64,000 nt of DNA from positions 186,001 to 250,000 of the forward strand of contig NZ_JROM01000016.1 of NCBI RefSeq assembly GCF_000786655.1, in the 5' to 3' direction. This document shows, in pieces, positions 57,101 to 64,000 of this stretch (positions are counted from its first letter, which is position 1; every line of letters starts with the position of its first letter). Both the position numbers and the translations under genes were made by a program. Under the pieces are notes generated by a model. The model ran no database searches, had not been told where the DNA came from, and saw only the letters and a list, made by a program, of their open reading frames with translations. The DNA comes from Kocuria marina. GTDB taxonomy: Bacteria > Actinomycetota > Actinomycetes > Actinomycetales > Micrococcaceae.

Positions 57101-57466
57101 TTCGAGATCGTCTCCACGGGCGGCACGGCCCAGGTGCTGCGGCGCAACGGCATCGAGTCCACGGTCGTGGCCAAGATCGCCGACGCCGACGACGGGTCCC
57201 CCTCGGTCGCGGACCTGATCACGGACGGGAAGATCGACCTGATCTTCAACACGCCCTCCGGCGGTCAGCAGGCCCGCGGCGACGGGTACCAGATCCGTGC
57301 GGCGGCCACGTCCGTGGGTGTGCCCACCATGACCACGGTCTCGGAGCTCGGTGCAGCACTGCAGGCGATCACCGCGCAGCGGCAGTACTCGTGGTCCGTG
57401 ACGTCCCTGCAGGAGCACGAGCAGAAGCTGCGGGAGCAGGTCGCCGCGGGGGACACCCGTGGCTGA
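54146..57466 (+). CDS. carB: Carbamoyl-phosphate synthase large subunit
   Basis: CarB (1106 residues) makes carbamoyl phosphate for both pyrimidine and arginine synthesis. It contains two homologous ATP-grasp halves, each opening with a [17 protein letters not shown] / [16 protein letters not shown] motif. The first makes carboxyphosphate, the second phosphorylates carbamate. The oligomerisation domain lies between them, and the C-terminal MGS-like allosteric domain ([31 protein letters not shown]) follows. It overlaps carA by 1 bp and pyrF by 8 bp. Confidence 0.99.
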   Translation: MPRRQDLNSVLVIGSGPIVIGQAAEFDYSGTQALRVLKDEGLRMILVNSNPATIMTDPEFADATYVEPITPETVEKIIAKERPDAVLPTLGGQTALNTALALDANGVLEKYDVELIGADVDAINLGEDREAFKGVVERCGAESARSIIVHSMDEALVAAEKLGYPMVVRPSFTMGGLGSGLAYDETDLHRIAGAGIQYSPTSEVLLEESILGWKEYELEMMRDANDNVVVVCSIENVDPVGVHTGDSITVAPALTLTDREYQRMRDIAIAVIREVGVDTGGCNIQFAVEPATGRIVVIEMNPRVSRSSALASKATGFPIAKIATKLSLGYTLDEIPNDITQKTPASFEPTLDYVVVKVPRFAFEKFPAADPTLTTTMKSVGEAMAIGRNFTEALQKAMRSLEQKGSSFSFARPAVEPGPNTVARLVETCRETTTHRLRNVQQALLAGASVEQVFEATAIDPWFLDQIQLLNETADLVRADPDLRPVTLREAKRHGFSDAQIGELVHLEESVVRGVRHALDIRPVYKTVDTCAAEFEAFTPYHYSSYDRETEVAPHEKPSVMILGSGPNRIGQGIEFDYSCVHASMVLREAGYETVMLNCNPETVSTDYDISTRLYFEPLTFEDVMEVVEAERRSGGLLGVFVQLGGQTPLKLAADLKAAGVPILGTTPEAIDLAEDRGEFARVLTEAGLRQPKNGTAHTFEQASRIAHEIGYPVLVRPSYVLGGRGMEIVYDEASLKSYLENATEVSPSRPALIDKFLEDAIEIDVDALYDGKDCYVGGIMEHIEEAGIHSGDSACVLPPITLGPDVISRVREATEAIARGVGVRGLINLQFALASDVLYVIEANPRASRTVPFVSKATGVQMAKAAALIGTGRTVAELREQGMLPADYDGTTLPEQTPTAVKEVVLPFARFRTPEGTVVDSLLGPEMRSTGEVMGIDRYFDTAFAKAQAAAGGPLPTSGRLFVSVANKDKRSAVIPVKMFADLGFEIVSTGGTAQVLRRNGIESTVVAKIADADDGSPSVADLITDGKIDLIFNTPSGGQQARGDGYQIRAAATSVGVPTMTTVSELGAALQAITAQRQYSWSVTSLQEHEQKLREQVAAGDTRG

Positions 57467-58463
57467 GTCCGAGCGTGTTCCCTTCGGGGCCCGCCTCGAA
57501 CGGGCGATGACCGTTGCGGGTCCGCTGTGCGTGGGGATCGACCCCCACCCCTCCTTGCTGGACGCGTGGGCTCTGCCCGCCACGGCGCAGGGCCTCGAGC
57601 GCTTCGCGCTGCGCGTCCTCGAAGCCGCAGCGGAGCGGTGCGCGGCCGTGAAACCGCAGGTCGCCCTGTTCGAGGCGTACGGTTCCGCGGGCTTCGCGGT
57701 GCTCGAGCGCGTCCTGCGGGAGTCCCGCGAGGCCGGGCTGCTGAGCATCGCGGACGCCAAGCGCGGGGACATCGGTTCCACCATGGCTGCCTACGCGAGC
57801 GCGTGGCTCTCCGACGACTCGCCCCTCGCGGCCGACGCCGTGACGCTGAGTCCCTACCTCGGCTTCGAGTCCCTGCGTCCGGCCCTGGACCTCGCGCGTG
57901 GGACCGGGCGCGGGACGTTCGTGCTCGCGCTGACCTCCAACCCGGAGGGCGCGTCCGTCCAGCACGTGGGCGGCACCGGGTCCGTGGCCGGGTCCGTCCT
58001 GGCCGCGATCGCCCGGGAGAACGCGACGGCGCAGCCCCGGCCGGGCACGGCGTCGTCGTCCCCGGAAGGTTCGACGGCGCCGTCGGACGGTGCTGCCGCG
58101 GCGGCCGATCGCGGTGTCACCGGCGCGAATACGGGGGCCGGGAACAATCGTAATGAAATCGTGACGTCACCGTCGGTGGCCACCCTGGGCTCGTGCGGAG
58201 CGGTGATCGGGGCGACCGTGGGAGAGGCCCTAGCGTCCCTGGACATCGATCTGAGCACCCTGAACGGGCCGATCCTGGCCCCCGGTTACGGTGCCCAGGG
58301 CGCGGACGCCGCGGCCGTGGCCACGGTGTTTGAGCACGTCAGGCCCACAGTGCTCGCGAACTCCTCGCGAGGTGTACTGCGTCACGGTCCGGACGTCCCC
58401 GCGCTGCGGGACGCCATCGACCGCAGCACCGAGGAATTACGCACGCACCTCCAGCTGTCCTGA
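57459..58463 (+). CDS. pyrF: Orotidine 5'-phosphate decarboxylase (type 2) with low-complexity insert
   Basis: PyrF (334 residues) decarboxylates OMP to UMP. It is of the mycobacterial/Myxococcus type 2, with [11 protein letters not shown] and the catalytic Lys-Asp site [11 protein letters not shown] (~103). [11 protein letters not shown] and a C-terminal phosphate-binding [13 protein letters not shown] follow. A ~50-residue Ser/Ala/Gly/Thr insert (58018-58166) replaces a short loop, making it longer than the ~275 residues usual for the type. The GTG start overlaps carB by 8 bp. A terminator follows 10 bp after the stop. Confidence 0.95.
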   Translation: MAESERVPFGARLERAMTVAGPLCVGIDPHPSLLDAWALPATAQGLERFALRVLEAAAERCAAVKPQVALFEAYGSAGFAVLERVLRESREAGLLSIADAKRGDIGSTMAAYASAWLSDDSPLAADAVTLSPYLGFESLRPALDLARGTGRGTFVLALTSNPEGASVQHVGGTGSVAGSVLAAIARENATAQPRPGTASSSPEGSTAPSDGAAAAADRGVTGANTGAGNNRNEIVTSPSVATLGSCGAVIGATVGEALASLDIDLSTLNGPILAPGYGAQGADAAAVATVFEHVRPTVLANSSRGVLRHGPDVPALRDAIDRSTEELRTHLQLS

Positions 58464-58472
58464 GACCCCCGT

Positions 58473-58518
58473 GAACGCCCCCTGGCGGCGGCCCGAAAGG
58501 CCACGTCAGGGGGCGTTC
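58473..58518 (+). terminator. Terminator hairpin after pyrF (end of pyr operon)
   Basis: A 12-bp perfect stem (GAACGCCCCCTG / CAGGGGGCGTTC, 58473-58484 with 58507-58518) with a 22-nt loop, followed by ATTGTGTG. It marks the end of pyrR-pyrF. Confidence 0.8.
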
Positions 58519-58631
58519 ATTGTGTGTACGGCGGCAAACGTGTCCGGTACTTTCAGGGGGACGGCTTGCGTGCGTCCCCCCCCCATCAGGCGCACGGCCG
58601 AGCCGCTGTCACACGAGGAGGAGAGCTGGGC

Positions 58632-58946
58632 ATGGCATTGCGGCCACTGACGGACGAAGAGCGCGCACGCGCGCGCGAGAAAGCCACGGCGGCGCGGACC
58701 GCGCGGGCGGAGATCAAGAAGGGACTGCGGGACGGGTCGATCACCGTGGCGCAAGTGCTGCGCAGGGGCGAGGAGGACGAAGCCGTCAGCCGCCTGAAGG
58801 TCACCGAACTGCTCGAGGCCACCCCCGGGATCGGGAAGGTGCGCTCGGCGGCGATCATGGAGCAGATCGGGATCGCACCCACCCGTCGGGTGCGTGGCCT
58901 GGGTCAGCACCAGCGCAAGGCGCTCGTGGACTACCTGGACCGCTGA
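58632..58946 (+). CDS. mihF: Actinobacterial integration host factor mIHF
   Basis: mIHF (104 residues) is a basic nucleoid-associated protein unrelated to proteobacterial IHF. It has the conserved MALRPLTDEERARAREKA N-terminal helix, then LKVTELLEATPGIGKVRSAAIMEQIGI, a helix-hairpin-helix-like DNA-binding segment, and ends RRVRGLGQHQRKALVDYL. ATG 58632 has GGAGGAG ~12 nt upstream; longer in-frame starts add unrelated residues. A -10 candidate TACTTT lies at 58548-58553. The C8 run at about 58573 lies in its leader. Confidence 0.97.
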   Translation: MALRPLTDEERARAREKATAARTARAEIKKGLRDGSITVAQVLRRGEEDEAVSRLKVTELLEATPGIGKVRSAAIMEQIGIAPTRRVRGLGQHQRKALVDYLDR

Positions 58947-59001
58947 ACCCCGGTCCCCGATCCGCCCCACCCCGGGCGCGACCGCCGGGACCCACGGTTG
59001 A

Positions 59002-59031
59002 TACAGTGACGGGCGAGCTGACCGCTCGCCC
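59002..59031 (+). promoter_or_regulatory. gmk promoter -10 (TACAGT) and leader hairpin
   Basis: TACAGT (59002-59007) lies 50 nt before the gmk GTG. A hairpin of 8 bp (GGGCGAGC 59011-59018 with GCTCGCCC 59024-59031, 5-nt loop) would form at or very near the 5' end of the transcript. Confidence 0.45.
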
Positions 59032-59057
59032 GTCACCGTCATCTTCGGGAGGTACCC

Positions 59058-59633
59058 GTGCGTCCCACACCCACCGTGACCGTTCTGGCCGGCCCCACGG
59101 CCGTGGGCAAAGGAACGGTGTCCACCTACATCCGGGACCACTACCCGCAGGTGTGGTTGTCCGTCTCGGCCACCACGCGTGCGCCGCGGCCCGGCGAGGT
59201 GGACGGCGTGCACTACTTCTTCGTCAGCGACGCCGAGTTCGACGACATGATCGAGCGTCACGACCTGCTCGAATGGGCGGTCGTGCACAACCTCAACCGG
59301 TACGGCACACCGCGCCACAAGGTCGAGGAGGCGCTCGCGGCGGGGCGCAGTGTCCTGCTCGAGATCGACTTGCAGGGAGCGCGCAGCGTGCGCCAGACCA
59401 TGCCGGACGCCCAGTTCGTGTTCCTGGCCCCGCCGAGTTGGGAGGAAATGGTGCACCGGCTCGTGGGCCGGGGCACCGAGACCCCCGAGCAACAGCAGCG
59501 TCGGCTGGAAACGGCTAAACTGGAACTCGCGGCGCAACCCGAGTTCGATCACACCGTCGTCAACGACACGGTGGAACGCGCCGCCGCCGAACTCGTGGCC
59601 CTCATGGGGTTGCCGAGCACATCGCACCGTTGA
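59058..59633 (+). CDS. gmk: Guanylate kinase
   Basis: Gmk (191 residues) phosphorylates GMP/dGMP. The P-loop is [10 protein letters not shown] (11-20, Thr where Ser is usual). The GMP-binding [23 protein letters not shown], the lid region and [22 protein letters not shown] complete the domain. GTG 59058 has GGGAGG 8 nt upstream. rpoZ follows after 82 bp, the conserved gmk-rpoZ-coaBC order. Confidence 0.97.
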   Translation: MRPTPTVTVLAGPTAVGKGTVSTYIRDHYPQVWLSVSATTRAPRPGEVDGVHYFFVSDAEFDDMIERHDLLEWAVVHNLNRYGTPRHKVEEALAAGRSVLLEIDLQGARSVRQTMPDAQFVFLAPPSWEEMVHRLVGRGTETPEQQQRRLETAKLELAAQPEFDHTVVNDTVERAAAELVALMGLPSTSHR

Positions 59634-59715
59634 GGCGGTCAGCCGCCCCGGATCCGCGCAGCCCCCACGGCCAGTAGCACCATCTTTCCCGTCCACCACA
59701 GGAGTCATGAAACAC

Positions 59716-60171
59716 GTGAGCACGAACAACGAAGGCATCGTCAACCCGCCCGTCGATCGGTTGCTCGACAAGACGGATTCCAAGTACGGCCTGGTGATCT
59801 TCGGTGCCCGCCGCGCCCGCCAGATCAACGCATACTACTCGCAGTTGCACGAGGGTCTGTTCGAGTACGTGGGTCCGCTCGTGGACACCCAGCTCAACGA
59901 GAAGCCCCTGTCCATCGCGTTCCGCGAGATCGACGAGGGCCTGATCGAGGCCGTGCATGTGGACCACACCGGGTTCACCCCCAACGGCCAGATGGTCAGC
60001 GACGAACCCACCGCCACGGACATGTTCACCGGCGACTTCTTCGCCCAGGGTGAGCAGGACGGCACCGCGGTGTTCTCCGACGGCGTCCAGCTGGGGGAGA
60101 CCTCCGAGGAGACCCCGGCCACGGACACCGAGGACCCCGCCGAGGGTTCCGCGGAGTCCTCCGAGCAGTGA
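59716..60171 (+). CDS. rpoZ: RNA polymerase omega subunit
   Basis: Omega (151 residues) promotes assembly of beta-prime. The core INPPIDxLL-type start ([23 protein letters not shown]) and [13 protein letters not shown] are present. A long acidic C-terminal extension (~60 residues rich in Glu, Thr, Ser and Asp) goes beyond the ~90-residue E. coli protein. GTG 59716 is chosen because AGGAG is 11 nt upstream, against only 2 nt for ATG 59707. coaBC overlaps by 4 bp. Confidence 0.95.
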   Translation: MSTNNEGIVNPPVDRLLDKTDSKYGLVIFGARRARQINAYYSQLHEGLFEYVGPLVDTQLNEKPLSIAFREIDEGLIEAVHVDHTGFTPNGQMVSDEPTATDMFTGDFFAQGEQDGTAVFSDGVQLGETSEETPATDTEDPAEGSAESSEQ

Positions 60172-61466
60172 CCGACCCGCTCGGCCGCGACGCCCCCGTC
60201 CCCGCCCCGCCCCGCGCCCCGTTGCGCGTGGTGTTGGGTGTGGGCGGGGGCATCGCCGCATACAAGGCCGCCCTGCTGTCCCGGTTGTTCTCCGAGGCCG
60301 GTCACCACGTGGTGCCCATGCCCACCGAGGCCGCCCTGCAGTTCGTGGGCGCGCCCACGTGGGAGGCGCTCACCGGCGAGCACGTCTCGGGGTCGGTCTT
60401 CGACCGGATCGACACGGTCAATCACGTGGCCCAGGGCCAGGCAGCGGACCTCGTGGTGATCGCCCCGGCCACGGCGGACCTCATGGCCCGGGTGGCCCAC
60501 GGGCACGCGGACGACCTGCTGACCACCACGGTGCTCGCGACCGCCGCGCCCGTGCTGTTGGCCCCCGCCATGCACACCGAGATGTGGCAGAACCCGGCCA
60601 CGCAGCGCAACGTCGCCCTGTTGCGCCAGCACGGCCACACGGTCCTCGACCCGGCCAGCGGTCGGCTCACGGGCAAGGACAGCGGCCCGGGCCGGTTACC
60701 CGAGCCGCAGGAGATCTTCGACGCCGCGCTCGCCCTCGTGGACCCCGCCTCCAGCTCCGCCCACTCATCGTCCGACGGCGACGACGCTCTGCGCGGCCGC
60801 CGCGTCCTGGTCACCGCGGGCGGGACGCGCGAAGCCCTGGATCCCGTGCGCTTCCTGGGCAACCGGTCCTCGGGCAAGCAGGGCGTGGCCCTGGCCCGTG
60901 CCGCGCGCGACGCGGGCGCACACGTGCACCTGATCGCCGCGCACGTGGAGACCGAGCTGCCGAGCGGCGTCGACATCACGCGCGTGTCCTCGGCGCGTGA
61001 GCTGCAGGACGCGACCCTGGCCGCCGCGCGCGAGGCCGACGTCGTGATCATGGCCGCCGCCGTGGCGGACTACCGCCCGGACACCGTGGGCGAGCACAAG
61101 ATGAAGAAGTCCGAGGACGGCGCGGACCCCGTGATCCGGCTGGTGCGCAACCCGGACATCCTGCGCGCCGTCGTGGCCCAGCGTGCCGAGCGCTCGCTCG
61201 AGCAGCTGATCGTGGGCTTCGCCGCGGAGACCGGGGACGCCGAGCACTCGGTGCTCGACTTCGCGCGCGCCAAGCTCGAACGCAAGGGCTGCGACCTGCT
61301 CGTGCTCAACGAGGTGGGCACGGACAAGGTCTTCGGTCGCGACGACACCGAGGTCACCGTGCTCTCGGCCCGCTCGAGCGAGGACCGCGGGGCGCGCGGG
61401 ACCAAGGACGAGGTCGCGCGGTTCGTGGTGCAGCGCATCGCCGAGGACGTCAGCACCGACGGGTAA
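60168..61466 (+). CDS. coaBC: Bifunctional phosphopantothenoylcysteine decarboxylase / phosphopantothenate-cysteine ligase
   Basis: CoaBC (432 residues) carries out two steps of coenzyme A synthesis. The N-terminal CoaC flavoprotein has [16 protein letters not shown], the catalytic His of DTVNHVAQ, and PAMHTEMW. The C-terminal CoaB domain starts near residue 205 with [26 protein letters not shown], and has AAVADYRP and the Lys-rich MKKSEDG loop. A Ser/Asp-rich linker ([14 protein letters not shown]) joins the domains. The GTG start overlaps rpoZ by 4 bp. Confidence 0.96.
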   Translation: MTDPLGRDAPVPAPPRAPLRVVLGVGGGIAAYKAALLSRLFSEAGHHVVPMPTEAALQFVGAPTWEALTGEHVSGSVFDRIDTVNHVAQGQAADLVVIAPATADLMARVAHGHADDLLTTTVLATAAPVLLAPAMHTEMWQNPATQRNVALLRQHGHTVLDPASGRLTGKDSGPGRLPEPQEIFDAALALVDPASSSAHSSSDGDDALRGRRVLVTAGGTREALDPVRFLGNRSSGKQGVALARAARDAGAHVHLIAAHVETELPSGVDITRVSSARELQDATLAAAREADVVIMAAAVADYRPDTVGEHKMKKSEDGADPVIRLVRNPDILRAVVAQRAERSLEQLIVGFAAETGDAEHSVLDFARAKLERKGCDLLVLNEVGTDKVFGRDDTEVTVLSARSSEDRGARGTKDEVARFVVQRIAEDVSTDG

Positions 61467-61469
61467 TGT
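61464..61469 (+). promoter_or_regulatory. -10 hexamer TAATGT of metK (leaderless candidate)
   Basis: TAATGT begins with the coaBC stop codon TAA and ends 8 nt before the metK GTG at 61478. metK could thus be made both as part of the operon and from a leaderless mRNA. No SAM riboswitch-like structure precedes it. Confidence 0.4.
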
Positions 61470-61477
61470 GGTCTCCC

Positions 61478-62683
61478 GTGAGCGAAGCGAGCAAGCACCT
61501 GAGAATCTTCACGTCCGAGTCCGTGACCGAGGGGCACCCGGACAAGATCTGTGACCAGATCTCCGACTCGATCCTGGACGCCCTGCTGACCGAGGACCCC
61601 AATTCCTCGGTGGCCGTGGAGACCATGGTCACCACGGGCCTCGTGCACGTGGCGGGCGAGGTCAAGACGGACGCGTACGTGGAGATCCCCCACATCGTGC
61701 GTAAGACCCTGCTGGACATCGGGTACAACTCCTCCGTGCACGGTTTCGACGGTGAGTTCTGCGGTGTGTCCATCAGCGTGGGCGAGCAGTCCAACGAGAT
61801 CTACGAGGGTGTGTTCACCTCCCTCGAGGAGCGCACCGGTGCCGCGCGTGACCCCCGGGACGCCCAGGGTGCGGGGGACCAGGGCATCATGTTCGGGTAC
61901 GCCTCGGACGAGACCGACACGCTCATGCCCGCCCCCATCCTGTTGGCGCACCGGCTGTCCGAGCAGCTCACCCGTGTGCGTAAGACCGCGGTGCTGCCCG
62001 GTCTGCGTCCGGACGGCAAGACCCAGGTGACCCTGGGTTACGACGGGCACACCCCCGTCTCCGTGGACACCGTGGTCGTCTCCTCCCAGCACGCGGAGAA
62101 CTACGACCTGGACCAGCTCACCCGCGATCTCACGACCAGCGTGATCAGCCCCGTCCTGGAGGACTCCGGACTGGACCTGTCCGCAACAAAGATCATCGTC
62201 AACCCCGCGGGCAACTTCGTGCGCGGCGGGCCCGTGGGGGACGCCGGGCTGACCGGACGCAAGATCATCGTGGACACCTACGGCGGCATGGCCCGCCACG
62301 GTGGCGGTGCGTTCTCCGGCAAGGACCCCTCCAAGGTGGACCGCTCCGCCGCGTACGCGATGCGCTGGGTCGCCAAGAACGTCGTGGCCGCCGGACTGGC
62401 CCGCCGGGCGGAGGTCCAGGTGGCCTACGCGATCGGCCAGGCCCGTCCCGTGGGCCTGTACGTGGAGACCTTCGGCACCGAGACCGTGGACCCCGCGCGG
62501 ATCGAGAAGGCGATCTCCGAGGTCTTCGACCTGCGGCCGCTGGCGATCATCGAGGACCTGGACCTCAAGCGCCCCATCTACGCCAAGACCGCCGCCCACG
62601 GTCATTTCGGCCGCACCGACCCCGATTTCACGTGGGAGCGCACGGACCGGGTCCAGGAGTTGCGTTCCGCCGCGGGGCTGTGA
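61478..62683 (+). CDS. metK: S-adenosylmethionine synthetase
   Basis: MetK (401 residues) makes SAM from methionine and ATP. Visible are the N-terminal [20 protein letters not shown] with the catalytic His, [16 protein letters not shown], the phosphate-binding [16 protein letters not shown] (~265) and the C-terminal [25 protein letters not shown] 61478 gives [18 protein letters not shown] 61466, overlapping the coaBC stop, would add four residues. priA overlaps by 4 bp. Confidence 0.98.
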   Translation: MSEASKHLRIFTSESVTEGHPDKICDQISDSILDALLTEDPNSSVAVETMVTTGLVHVAGEVKTDAYVEIPHIVRKTLLDIGYNSSVHGFDGEFCGVSISVGEQSNEIYEGVFTSLEERTGAARDPRDAQGAGDQGIMFGYASDETDTLMPAPILLAHRLSEQLTRVRKTAVLPGLRPDGKTQVTLGYDGHTPVSVDTVVVSSQHAENYDLDQLTRDLTTSVISPVLEDSGLDLSATKIIVNPAGNFVRGGPVGDAGLTGRKIIVDTYGGMARHGGGAFSGKDPSKVDRSAAYAMRWVAKNVVAAGLARRAEVQVAYAIGQARPVGLYVETFGTETVDPARIEKAISEVFDLRPLAIIEDLDLKRPIYAKTAAHGHFGRTDPDFTWERTDRVQELRSAAGL

Positions 62684-64000
62684 GCCCCGGCCCCGCCGGG
62701 AGGGAGCCCGCCACGCCGGAGTCCCCCAGGCCGGACTCGGCGGGCACCGCACCCCCGGACTCCGCGACTGCGGGTTCCATCCCCGCGGGCCGGGACACCC
62801 CCGAGCGGGACACGTCCGGTGAGCAACTCGCGCTCGCAGGTCTGCCCGAGGCCGCACCCCCGTCCCAGCCACGTTCTTCGCCCCGAAAACCTCTAGGCTC
62901 CGAGGGCCGCGCCGCGCACGACCCCGTGGCCAAGGTCTTGCTCGAGGCCTACGTCCCGCACCTGGACCGGGTCTTCGACTACCGCGTGACCGCTGCCCTC
63001 GACGAGCAAGCGGTCGTGGGGTCCAAGGTCTCGGTGGTCTTCGCGGGTCGGAAGATGTCCGGGTGGGTCGTGGACCGCGTGGCCCACACGGACGTTCCCG
63101 AGGACCGTCTGCTGCCCATCCGTCGCGTGCTCACGCCGCTGCCGGTGGCCCGCCCCGAGATCGTCGAGCTCGCGCAGGCCGTGGCCGAACGCTGCGCCGG
63201 CACGGTCGCGGACGTCCTGCGGGTCGCGATCGCCCCGCGGGTCGCGCGGGTGGACAAGGAATTCAGCACGCCCGAAGCCGCCGGGACCTCCGAGACGGAC
63301 GTCGCGGATCCGGACGTCGACGCCGCGGCGCCGGCCGGCGTATCAGCGGGCTCCGCTCCCGACGGCGCCGTCTCGGGTCATCTCGCGCGGGCTACAGGCA
63401 ACACCACCGAAGGACTTCCGGGTCAAGAACCGTCCCGGGACGAGGCCGCGCTCGACGGCACGGCCGCCGACGACGCCACGGAAGCGAACCCGACCGCCGC
63501 GCCCGCACCCGAACACGCGTCGTCGTCCCCCGGGGAACCCCCGACGACCGGCTGGCAGCACTACGCGGGCGGCCCGGAGTTCGCGGCGTCCGTGGCGCGC
63601 GGTGAGCCGGCGCGCGCGGTCGTGGAAGTGCTGCCCTCGGCCGAGGACCACGACTGGGCGGTGCTGACCGCGAGCGCCATGGCCACCGCGTACGCCGCCG
63701 GTCGCGGCGCGGTGGGCGTGGTCGCGGATCACAAGGCACTCGAGCGGCTCGAAAGGGCGCTGTGCGAGCTGGTGGGGGAGGATGCCGTCGTGCGCCTGCA
63801 CGCCGACGACGGGCCCACGCCCCGCTACCGGGGGTTCCTCGAACTCGCGCTCGGGAAGAAGCGCCTGGCCGTGGGCACGCGCTCCACCGCGTACGCGCCC
63901 GTGCAGGATCTCGCGCTCGTGTGCTGTCACGACGACGGGGACGTGAACTTCGTGGAGCAGCGCGCCCCCTACCAGCACACCCGGGACGTGCTGTTGCTGC
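62680..64000 (+). CDS. priA: Primosomal protein N' (PriA), 5' part, helicase-deficient actinobacterial type
   Basis: The frame opens at GTG 62680 (overlapping the metK stop) and runs off the window after 440 codons. Residues ~83-185 are the PriA 3'-DNA-end-binding domain ([21 protein letters not shown] is its opening; core [14 protein letters not shown]). Where PriA helicases carry Walker A, the sequence reads [20 protein letters not shown], with no GKT. This fits actinobacterial PriA proteins thought to lack helicase activity. An ~82-residue Pro/Ser/Thr-rich N-terminus and a ~90-residue Ala/Asp/Ser/Pro insert (63259-63540) are added. GTG 62926 is an alternative start. Confidence 0.9.
   Translation, partial: MSPGPAGREPATPESPRPDSAGTAPPDSATAGSIPAGRDTPERDTSGEQLALAGLPEAAPPSQPRSSPRKPLGSEGRAAHDPVAKVLLEAYVPHLDRVFDYRVTAALDEQAVVGSKVSVVFAGRKMSGWVVDRVAHTDVPEDRLLPIRRVLTPLPVARPEIVELAQAVAERCAGTVADVLRVAIAPRVARVDKEFSTPEAAGTSETDVADPDVDAAAPAGVSAGSAPDGAVSGHLARATGNTTEGLPGQEPSRDEAALDGTAADDATEANPTAAPAPEHASSSPGEPPTTGWQHYAGGPEFAASVARGEPARAVVEVLPSAEDHDWAVLTASAMATAYAAGRGAVGVVADHKALERLERALCELVGEDAVVRLHADDGPTPRYRGFLELALGKKRLAVGTRSTAYAPVQDLALVCCHDDGDVNFVEQRAPYQHTRDVLLL

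Noticed and set aside
61440-61478. SAM riboswitch before metK
   Set aside because: The gap to coaBC is zero and the metK start is a few nucleotides after a -10 hexamer, leaving no room for an aptamer.

Overview
This window is a 64 kb stretch of very G+C-rich, densely coding chromosome from an actinobacterium. Gene content and order (tatC-helY, ppm1-rbpA, ruvCAB-yajC-secDF-rel, pyrR-to-priA, mIHF, RbpA, MurT/GatD) point to the Micrococcales. Codon use, short intergenic gaps and the rpsD-DUF948-alaS neighbourhood suggest a Kocuria-like member of the Micrococcaceae; the genus is inferred, not shown. No mobile elements, tRNA or rRNA genes, CRISPR arrays or prophage genes were found. The window is core chromosome, and what is unusual lies mostly in control regions and low-complexity protein inserts.

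Layout. 1-6.1 kb: 3' end of tatC, the helicase helY, a degenerate amidohydrolase-like gene, the mannosyltransferase ppm1 and, convergent to it, rbpA. 6.2-9.2 kb: a leftward nfeD-SPFH membrane pair and a PRC-barrel/DUF2382 stress-type protein. 9.5-14.3 kb: thrS, a HIT hydrolase, and the murT-gatD pair that amidates peptidoglycan precursors. 14.4-24.3 kb: yebC, ruvC, ruvA, ruvB, yajC, secD, secF and rel. 24.3-26.6 kb: two leftward genes, an AbiEi-like protein and a DUF349 protein. 26.8-32.4 kb: hisS, aspS, dtd and rarA. 32.4-37.8 kb: a glycerol catabolic cluster, with a SorC-family regulator divergent from glpD-glpF-glpK. 38-44.3 kb: rpsD, DUF948, a small membrane protein, alaS, ruvX and mltG. 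44.3-49.3 kb: aroE-aroC-aroK-aroB followed by efp-nusB. 49.4-64 kb: pyrR-pyrB-pyrC-(membrane protein)-carA-carB-pyrF, then mihF, gmk, rpoZ, coaBC, metK and the 5' part of priA.

Functional themes. Four aminoacyl-tRNA synthetases, Dtd, S4, EF-P, NusB, RbpA, omega and Rel make this a translation, transcription and stringent-response neighbourhood. The pyr genes form one tightly overlapped transcription unit, apparently controlled at the RNA level by PyrR. The aro genes overlap by 4 bp and deliver chorismate. The glp genes form a glycerol uptake and oxidation unit with two kinds of candidate operator in its control region.

The most notable sequence signals are: a near-perfect SOS (LexA) box in front of ruvAB only; a CRP/GlxR-like palindrome and twin SorC-type operators in the glp control region; a PyrR-binding RNA hairpin that overlaps the pyrR Shine-Dalgarno sequence; three phased direct repeats upstream of rel; a 17-bp tandem duplication that creates a six-codon minicistron overlapping the mltG start; -10 hexamers exactly 6-8 nt before several start codons (leaderless mRNAs); and repeated low-complexity inserts in otherwise conserved enzymes (amidohydrolase-like protein, RarA, PyrF, PriA). 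I did not find a clear novel multi-gene system.
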